Positions 59,348 to 64,000 of a DNA stretch of 64,000 bases are shown here, piece after piece. Each line of letters opens with the position of its first letter. Within the stretch, counting starts at the first letter, position 1. This DNA comes from CAZHTF01 sp964535305 (GTDB taxonomy: Bacteria; Planctomycetota; Phycisphaerae; UBA1845; Fen-1342), in assembly GCA_964535305.1 (NCBI GenBank), contig CAZHTF010000002.1, positions 1 through 64,000 on the forward strand, written 5' to 3'. The notes under the pieces were generated by a model, which was not told the DNA's origin, ran no database searches, and saw nothing but the letters and a program-made list of their open reading frames with translations. Position numbers and translations under genes: made by a program.

Positions 59348-60226
59348 CTACTCCCGCCGCTGCGCACGCCCCATCGCGTGCGCCGCTTCCTCCAGCAACG
59401 TCAGACGCCCGCCGTAGGTCTTGCGCAGATTCTCGTGCGTGAACGCGCTGGCTACTGGCCCGTGCGCGACGACGCGCATGTTCAGCAGCAGCACATCGTC
59501 GAAGTATTCTGGCACAGTCTGAAGATCGTGATGTACGACCAGGACGGTCCTGTGTGCGTCGCGTAGCTCGCCCAGCACACGGACAATCGCGCGCTCGGTG
59601 GCGGCGTCGACACTGGCGAACGGCTCGTCCATTATGTAAAGCTGCGCGTCCTGCGCCAGGGCGCGCGCCAGAAAGACACGCTGCTGCTGCCCGCCGGAAA
59701 GCTGGCTGATCTGCCGCGACGCCAATTCGGCCAGCCCCACCCGCGCCAGCGCCGCGCGGGCCAGCTCGCGTTGGGCGCGCGAGACGCGCCGCAGCCAGCC
59801 CAGGTGTCCGTAGCGGCCCATCACGACGACATCCAGCGCGCTGACTGGAAAATCCCAGTCGACGCTCTCGCGCTGCGGCACATAACCAACCAGCCGCCGC
59901 TGCCGACGGTACGGTTGCCCATAGATCGTCACGCGGCCAGAAGCCTTAGGCACCAGGTCGAGCACAGCCTTGATCAGCGTGCTTTTGCCGGCGCCATTGG
60001 GCCCGACCACGCCGATCAGCTTGCCCTCGGGCGCGTCGTACTCGACATCCCAAAGCACCGGCTTGCGGTGATAGGCGACCGTCATATCATGAATCGAGAG
60101 CGGGCAACGGGACGAATGCTCCGCGCCATCCGCCCGCGGCTGCGAGACGAGCTCAGCGCCGGCCGACGGCGACGGCGCGACGGCTTGGCGGGCTGTGACG
60201 TCCGTCAACGGTCCCTGAAGCATCAT
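59348..60226 (-). CDS. Metal ABC transporter ATP-binding protein
   Basis: 292 aa. Walker A GPNGAGKST, Q-loop in YVPQRESVDWDFPVSALDVV (the long PVS insert is typical of MntA/SitB/ZnuC-type ATPases), signature LSGGQQQRVFLARALA, Walker B LYIMDEPFASVD and switch His HHDLQTVPEYFD. An N-terminal extension of about 40 residues before the first strand is unusual. Two tandem ATG codons (60226 and 60223); the start directly abuts the binding-protein stop (60227), so the two are coupled. Powers the two permeases downstream. Confidence 0.94.
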   Translation of the reverse strand: MMLQGPLTDVTARQAVAPSPSAGAELVSQPRADGAEHSSRCPLSIHDMTVAYHRKPVLWDVEYDAPEGKLIGVVGPNGAGKSTLIKAVLDLVPKASGRVTIYGQPYRRQRRLVGYVPQRESVDWDFPVSALDVVVMGRYGHLGWLRRVSRAQRELARAALARVGLAELASRQISQLSGGQQQRVFLARALAQDAQLYIMDEPFASVDAATERAIVRVLGELRDAHRTVLVVHHDLQTVPEYFDDVLLLNMRVVAHGPVASAFTHENLRKTYGGRLTLLEEAAHAMGRAQRRE

Positions 60227-61228
60227 TCAATCTCCGGCCGATAAACGTGCCTGCATGCCGCGCGGCGGCGCTTCGCCCCCGAGCGCCCGCGTAATCACGG
60301 TCGCGTTGTGATCGAGCATGCCCAGGTAAGTCCCTTCGTACGTGCCTGCCGGGCCCATCGCATCCGAGAACAGCGTGCCGCCGATCCGCAATGTGTGGCC
60401 GCGGGCCGCGGCGCCCTCGATCAGCGCTCTTACGTTCTTATCGGCGACGCTGGTTTCGACAAAGACGGCCAGCACGCGGCGCTGCACCAGGAATTCCACA
60501 AGATCGTTGATGTCGCGCAGCCCAGCCTCGGACTCGGTCGAGATGCCCTGTATGCCGCGAACTTCAATGTCATAGGCCCGCCCGAAGTAATTGAACGCGT
60601 CGTGCGCGGTGATTAGCACGCGCCGCTCGCGCGGGATCGAGCCGACGACACGCTTGACGTACGCGTCGAGCTTCTCCAGTTCGGCCTGGTAGCGCGTGGC
60701 GTTCGCGCGGTAGGTCTCAGCGCCGCGCGGGTCAAACTTACTCAGGGCCGCGGCGATCACGTCCACCGTTTTCGCCCAGGCGCTAACGTCCATCCACAGG
60801 TGTGGGTCGAAGTGGCCCTGCATCTCTTCCGGCTCGAGCAGCAGCTTCTCGTCGACCTGCTCGGTGACGGCGTACGTCGGCTTGCCGCTGCGGGCCATGC
60901 GCACCAGCACATCGCCCATTTTTCCTTCGAGCATCAAACCGGCGTAGAAGATGATGTCTGCAGACTGCAGCGCGTCGACGTCGTCGCGCGTCGGCTTGTA
61001 CAGATGCGGATCGACGCCGGCGCCGATCAGCGTGTAAACCTCTGCTCGCCCGCCAGCAACTTGGCTGACCAAATCCGAGACCATGCCAACTGTCGCGACC
61101 ACGCGATAGCGCGGATTGGCGGCGCGGCTTTGCTGCGCATCGCAGCCACTCAGCGGCGTCGACAGCGCCGCGATCGCGAGCGGAAACACCATCACCGCGG
61201 CAAGTCTTGATGTGAGCCAGCGTAGCAT
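60227..61228 (-). CDS. Metal-binding lipoprotein of an ABC transporter (ZinT/MntC/SitA type)
   Basis: 333 aa from ATG 61228, 9 bases after GGAGA. Lipoprotein signal with lipobox TPLSGC. Class A-I cluster 9 metal-binding fold: metal ligands DPHLYKPT, HFDPHLW, VFVETSVADKN and GTLFSDAMG (two His, Glu, Asp), the pattern of Mn/Fe/Zn binding proteins. Lacks the long His-rich loop of ZnuA, so Mn or Fe is favoured. First gene of the operon. Its upstream promoter region contains an A+T-rich palindrome overlapping the -10. Confidence 0.93.
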   Translation of the reverse strand: MLRWLTSRLAAVMVFPLAIAALSTPLSGCDAQQSRAANPRYRVVATVGMVSDLVSQVAGGRAEVYTLIGAGVDPHLYKPTRDDVDALQSADIIFYAGLMLEGKMGDVLVRMARSGKPTYAVTEQVDEKLLLEPEEMQGHFDPHLWMDVSAWAKTVDVIAAALSKFDPRGAETYRANATRYQAELEKLDAYVKRVVGSIPRERRVLITAHDAFNYFGRAYDIEVRGIQGISTESEAGLRDINDLVEFLVQRRVLAVFVETSVADKNVRALIEGAAARGHTLRIGGTLFSDAMGPAGTYEGTYLGMLDHNATVITRALGGEAPPRGMQARLSAGD

Positions 61229-61283
61229 CGCGCACATTCTCCAGAGTCTCTGTGTGGCGGCCCGATGTTGCCACCAATATGAA

Positions 61284-61312
61284 TAGTATACTAAGCTACA
61301 CTTATAAAGCAA
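61284..61312 (-). promoter_or_regulatory. Metal-transporter operon promoter with palindrome over the -10
   Basis: Reading the minus strand: TTGCTT (61312-61307), 16-bp spacer, TATACT (61290-61285). The perfect 10-bp palindrome TAGTATACTA (61284-61293) covers the -10. The whole 61275-61312 stretch is strikingly A+T-rich for this genome. A dimeric DtxR/MntR-type regulator binding here would block transcription when metal is plentiful. Regulator identity is inference. Confidence 0.6.
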
Positions 61313-61419
61313 GCCTTCGACTGATCCGTGACGCGGCCGCAGGATCGACCGTCACAGCAGAAGCGCTACAATCCCGCGCGATAGCCACACTGCTGCTGCT
61401 GTCTTGCTTGGAGTGCGAG

Positions 61420-62646
61420 ATGCCACGCCGCGTGGCGCAAGCAGAACCTGCCCGGGTGTTCGAGACGGTGGCTACCGCGGACGGCGCACAACTCGTGCTG
61501 CGGCGTCGGCCGGCGGCGGGCGCGCCGATCGTGTTCCTTCCCGGGCTGGCCGCCAATGCCGACCTTTGGGATCTGCCCACCGTCGCCGGCCGCGATTTCG
61601 AGTACCGCAGTCTCGCGACACTGATGCACGAAGCCGGACACGACATCTGGCTGGTGAACTTTCGCGGCCACGGCGGACCGGAGATGCTCAGCACTCCGCC
61701 GGCGGGGCAGGCGGATTGGTCAGTCGATCATTTCATTCTCTACGATCTGCCGGCGGTGCTTGAGCACGTGCAACGCAGCAGCGGCCGGCGGCCCTTCGTT
61801 GTCGGCGCCAGCATGGGGGCGATGGTGCTGGCGGGCTACCTGCAGGGCGCGGTGCTGGTCGAATCGCCCAGCGCGATGATCCGCGCGGATCCGCTGCTCG
61901 CACAGCGCCGCAATGCCGCGATCGGCGGGGCGATCTTCGTCGAGTTTCCCGCGGCGCTGCGCTGGCCGCGCTCGCTGTTTGATGAATATGGCAATGTGCG
62001 TTGGCAGGAGCTGGCCCGCGACTGGTGGCGCACCGACGGCGACGCGAACTACCCATTCGAGCTACTGGCACGCTCCGCGTGGCTGGAGACGCTGATCGTC
62101 GACGCGGGCCGCGTGCCGCTGGAATGGATGCGGCCGAGCGAGCGGTCGGATTCGCTCTTCGAGCGCTTCTCGCCGGCAACCGCCGCGCGGCTGCGTGCCA
62201 TGAAGACCTCGCTGACTCAGGCGGGTCTGGACCTGCTGGGGCGCATCACTGGGCACTCGCAGCATCGCGCCGAAGTGATTCTGGAAGGCCGCGCCCGCGC
62301 GATCGACCACATGAAGGCCGGCGTGCTGCGGCAGATGGGCAAGAGCGTCCGTGCCCGCGCGTTCGTCTCAGACCTCGGCTCGCCCGCGCACGCCTACTCG
62401 GAGCACTACGCGCTGCTCACCGCGCCGCTGCTGGTCATCGCCGGTGGGCGCGACCGCATCGCAAACGCGGCTGTGACGCGCGAGGCGTTCTTCGAGCGCG
62501 TCTGCGCCGTCGACAAGGAATTTCGGCTGTTCGAAGAGTTCGCCCACGGCGAGTTTGAAGCAGCCCCGCGCGCCTGCGAGCGCGTCTACCCGGGCATCGC
62601 CGATTGGATCCGCAACCGAAATGCGCTCGCGGACGCCGCGGATTGA
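61420..62646 (+). CDS. Alpha/beta hydrolase family protein
   Basis: 408 aa. ATG 61420 has GGAG upstream (TTGGAGTGCGAG); earlier in-frame codons run through the promoter region. Alpha/beta hydrolase fold: PIVFLPGLAANADLWD as the oxyanion region, WLVNFRGHG, nucleophile S131 in GASMGAM (G-x-S-x-G), acid in GGRDRI and His in FAHGEFEA. Length and RGHG pattern suit a lipase/esterase or polyester-type hydrolase, but the substrate cannot be told. A helical cap region of about 150 residues follows the nucleophile. Divergent from the metal operon. Confidence 0.85.
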   Translation: MPRRVAQAEPARVFETVATADGAQLVLRRRPAAGAPIVFLPGLAANADLWDLPTVAGRDFEYRSLATLMHEAGHDIWLVNFRGHGGPEMLSTPPAGQADWSVDHFILYDLPAVLEHVQRSSGRRPFVVGASMGAMVLAGYLQGAVLVESPSAMIRADPLLAQRRNAAIGGAIFVEFPAALRWPRSLFDEYGNVRWQELARDWWRTDGDANYPFELLARSAWLETLIVDAGRVPLEWMRPSERSDSLFERFSPATAARLRAMKTSLTQAGLDLLGRITGHSQHRAEVILEGRARAIDHMKAGVLRQMGKSVRARAFVSDLGSPAHAYSEHYALLTAPLLVIAGGRDRIANAAVTREAFFERVCAVDKEFRLFEEFAHGEFEAAPRACERVYPGIADWIRNRNALADAAD

Positions 62647-62741
62647 CGCGCGCCGCGCAGCAGATCTGCGCCGCAGAACCCGCGCCGCGCCGGCGGCGGA
62701 TCGCGATCCATTTCCGCGCCGACAGTCACCGACGCACCTGG

Positions 62742-63977
62742 TTAGGTCAACAGGTAATCCGCTGCCACGCGGATCGGGATCGGCGGAAAGCGCATCCGCA
62801 GTCGCCACAACTGGAATTGGCTCAGCGGGACACCGATCTGCGAGCAAACCCAGCGGATCATCTCGGATTGTCGCGGGACTTCCGCGGCGACCGGGGCTGA
62901 ATCGGCGCGGCCCATGTCGTCGAGCTGCTCGGGAATGGGGATCCCATGAAAGTCCACGCCGCGCAGATACGGGTGTTCGGATTGAATCGTGCTGTAGACG
63001 TGAAGTGTGACCGGGCTGTCGATCAATCCCTCAGCCAAGAAAATGTCATAAACCAGCCGCTCGCAGGGTGTGGTGACAGCCATCGTAACCGCGTCCCTGC
63101 GGTGCTCCTGCCGCGGCATGTCGCTCATGCGCTCGCCTGTAACAACGTCGACCGCGGCGAGCTGCCCGACGGCACCGGGTGCAAGCTCATCTTCAAACGT
63201 CACGCCGCCAACGACGCGGCGGTGAATCGGTGGCAGCGGCTGCGAGGAGAATGCGGGCAGCACGAATAACGCCGTCAGATCGTCCGTCCCGCTGCCACCC
63301 AACAGCGGGCGGCGCGTCACCAGTGAAGACGGCCCGTCGGAGTGCAGCAGCGTGGTGCGCGAAATCTGCCAATGCAGGTTGGGACGATTGCGGCGCAGAC
63401 CAAAATGCCCGCGAATGCGCGCGACATCGGGCATGAAGCCGTCCAGCGGCGGCAACAGGAAATCGGCCTGATACATGACCGCCGCCTGCACACCCAGAAA
63501 GTAGGCATTCGCGCGGAAGCCATCGCGTCGCAGGGCGGTCTCAAGCCGCGTGCGACCCTCGGGCGACAGCGCCCCGAGCATGCTGGTAGCCGAGGCGCGA
63601 TCACCTGCGTGAATCTGCGTCAGCCGTTCGAACGCGGCATAGGCGCCGTTTGCTTCGCGGATTGCGTCGCTGTTGACGCCGATCGCCGCCGCGGCTTCGA
63701 GAAAGCGGTGAAACCCGGCTCGGCCTGGGATGTGCGCTGGCGAAGGGCAGCCGCCCGAGCCTTGTCCGACATTCCAGATTTTCCACGCCAGGCTGCGATC
63801 CAGTCCGAGACGGTTGGAGACCTCGACCGCGCGCTCAACACCCTGGCACGCCGCGAGTACATCCGCCGTCGCACGCCGCAATTGCCGAAGAATGTTTGCA
63901 GCTTCGGTCTGGAAGGCGTCCGTGGCCTGGGCGATTTCGGGTGCGTCAGCGTCGGCGGGTGGTTTACGGGCCGGCAT
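62742..63977 (-). CDS. Conserved-looking protein of unknown function
   Basis: 411 aa; ATG 63977. I do not recognise the family. The N-terminal 70 residues are helical and end with VSNRLGLDRSLAWKIWNVG, which could be a helix-turn-helix. The middle (about 130-330) has alternating strands, and the C-terminal half has VVGGVTFEDELAPGAVGQLAAVDVVTG and VHVYSTI-like stretches. No signal peptide or membrane segment. It stands alone, convergent with the hydrolase gene. It could be a DNA-binding regulator with a large ligand domain; this is a guess. Confidence 0.6.
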   Translation of the reverse strand: MPARKPPADADAPEIAQATDAFQTEAANILRQLRRATADVLAACQGVERAVEVSNRLGLDRSLAWKIWNVGQGSGGCPSPAHIPGRAGFHRFLEAAAAIGVNSDAIREANGAYAAFERLTQIHAGDRASATSMLGALSPEGRTRLETALRRDGFRANAYFLGVQAAVMYQADFLLPPLDGFMPDVARIRGHFGLRRNRPNLHWQISRTTLLHSDGPSSLVTRRPLLGGSGTDDLTALFVLPAFSSQPLPPIHRRVVGGVTFEDELAPGAVGQLAAVDVVTGERMSDMPRQEHRRDAVTMAVTTPCERLVYDIFLAEGLIDSPVTLHVYSTIQSEHPYLRGVDFHGIPIPEQLDDMGRADSAPVAAEVPRQSEMIRWVCSQIGVPLSQFQLWRLRMRFPPIPIRVAADYLLT

Positions 63978-64000
63978 GGATTTAAGCGTACTTGGCGCGG

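Noticed and set aside
1..64000. CRISPR arrays, tRNA, rRNA, transposases or attachment sites
   Set aside because: I looked through the gene-free stretches and saw no regularly spaced repeats, cloverleaf, rRNA core sequence, or transposase motif; tRNA in particular cannot be excluded without a covariance search.

Overview
Organism. The window is very G+C-rich, carries long spurious open frames opposite most genes, and has no rRNA, tRNA, CRISPR array or insertion sequence that I can recognise. Its exported proteins have features typical of Planctomycetota, most likely Phycisphaerae or a near relative: paired dockerin-like C-terminal repeats (D-x-(D/N/T)-G-D...DLG-x-LL-x-x-W) on five proteins, a PEP-CTERM protein, a HAF-repeat protein, a planctomycete-type prepilin-like protein, and a membrane Ser/Thr kinase with a CHASE2-like sensor. 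The lineage is an inference from family content; no marker rRNA is present.

Layout. 1-5.8 kb: a kinase reading out of the left edge, the moaD-moaE pair, a lipoprotein, a crotonase-family enzyme and an HtrA protease. 5.9-16 kb: a secreted GH15 glucoamylase-like protein, an RlmI-type rRNA methyltransferase, glmS, a lone Hpt phosphotransfer protein, an MBOAT acyltransferase and an RlmN-type radical SAM enzyme. 16-22 kb: an FG-GAP repeat protein followed by a HlyD-type adaptor, ABC ATPase and ABC-2 permease. 22-25 kb: rimO and rtcB. 25-36.3 kb: a block of exported proteins, including a same-strand series of two tiny lipoproteins, a helical-repeat/outer-membrane-barrel protein, a FecR-like exported protein, a 1059-aa Ig-like repeat lipoprotein and a calcium-repeat protein with a C-terminal membrane anchor. 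36.4-39.6 kb: a decayed membrane glycosyltransferase, UDP-glucose dehydrogenase and a VKOR-DsbA fusion. 40-46.3 kb: more secreted proteins (two with dockerin-like tails, a trypsin-like protease, a tail-fibre-like protein). 46.6-53 kb: a sodium/solute symporter, two tandem membrane-anchored zinc-ribbon proteins, a prepilin-like protein and a tandem pair of related secreted proteins. 53-64 kb: metF, cstA, a methyltransferase, a four-gene metal ABC transporter operon, an alpha/beta hydrolase and an unrecognised protein.

How it fits together. Housekeeping genes (moaDE, glmS, metF, rimO, rtcB, rlmN, rlmI, ugd) are interleaved with a large investment in exported, calcium-repeat-bearing or surface-anchored proteins. 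Three places stand out. In the metal ABC transporter operon (56.6-61.2 kb), both permeases carry a complete DtxR/MntR-like winged-helix plus metal-dimerisation module at the C-terminus, and a palindrome overlaps the -10 of the operon promoter. The 27.7-36.3 kb surface-protein series looks like one assembly or display cassette. The kinase at the left edge appears to end in the last membrane helices of an FtsX/MacB permease.
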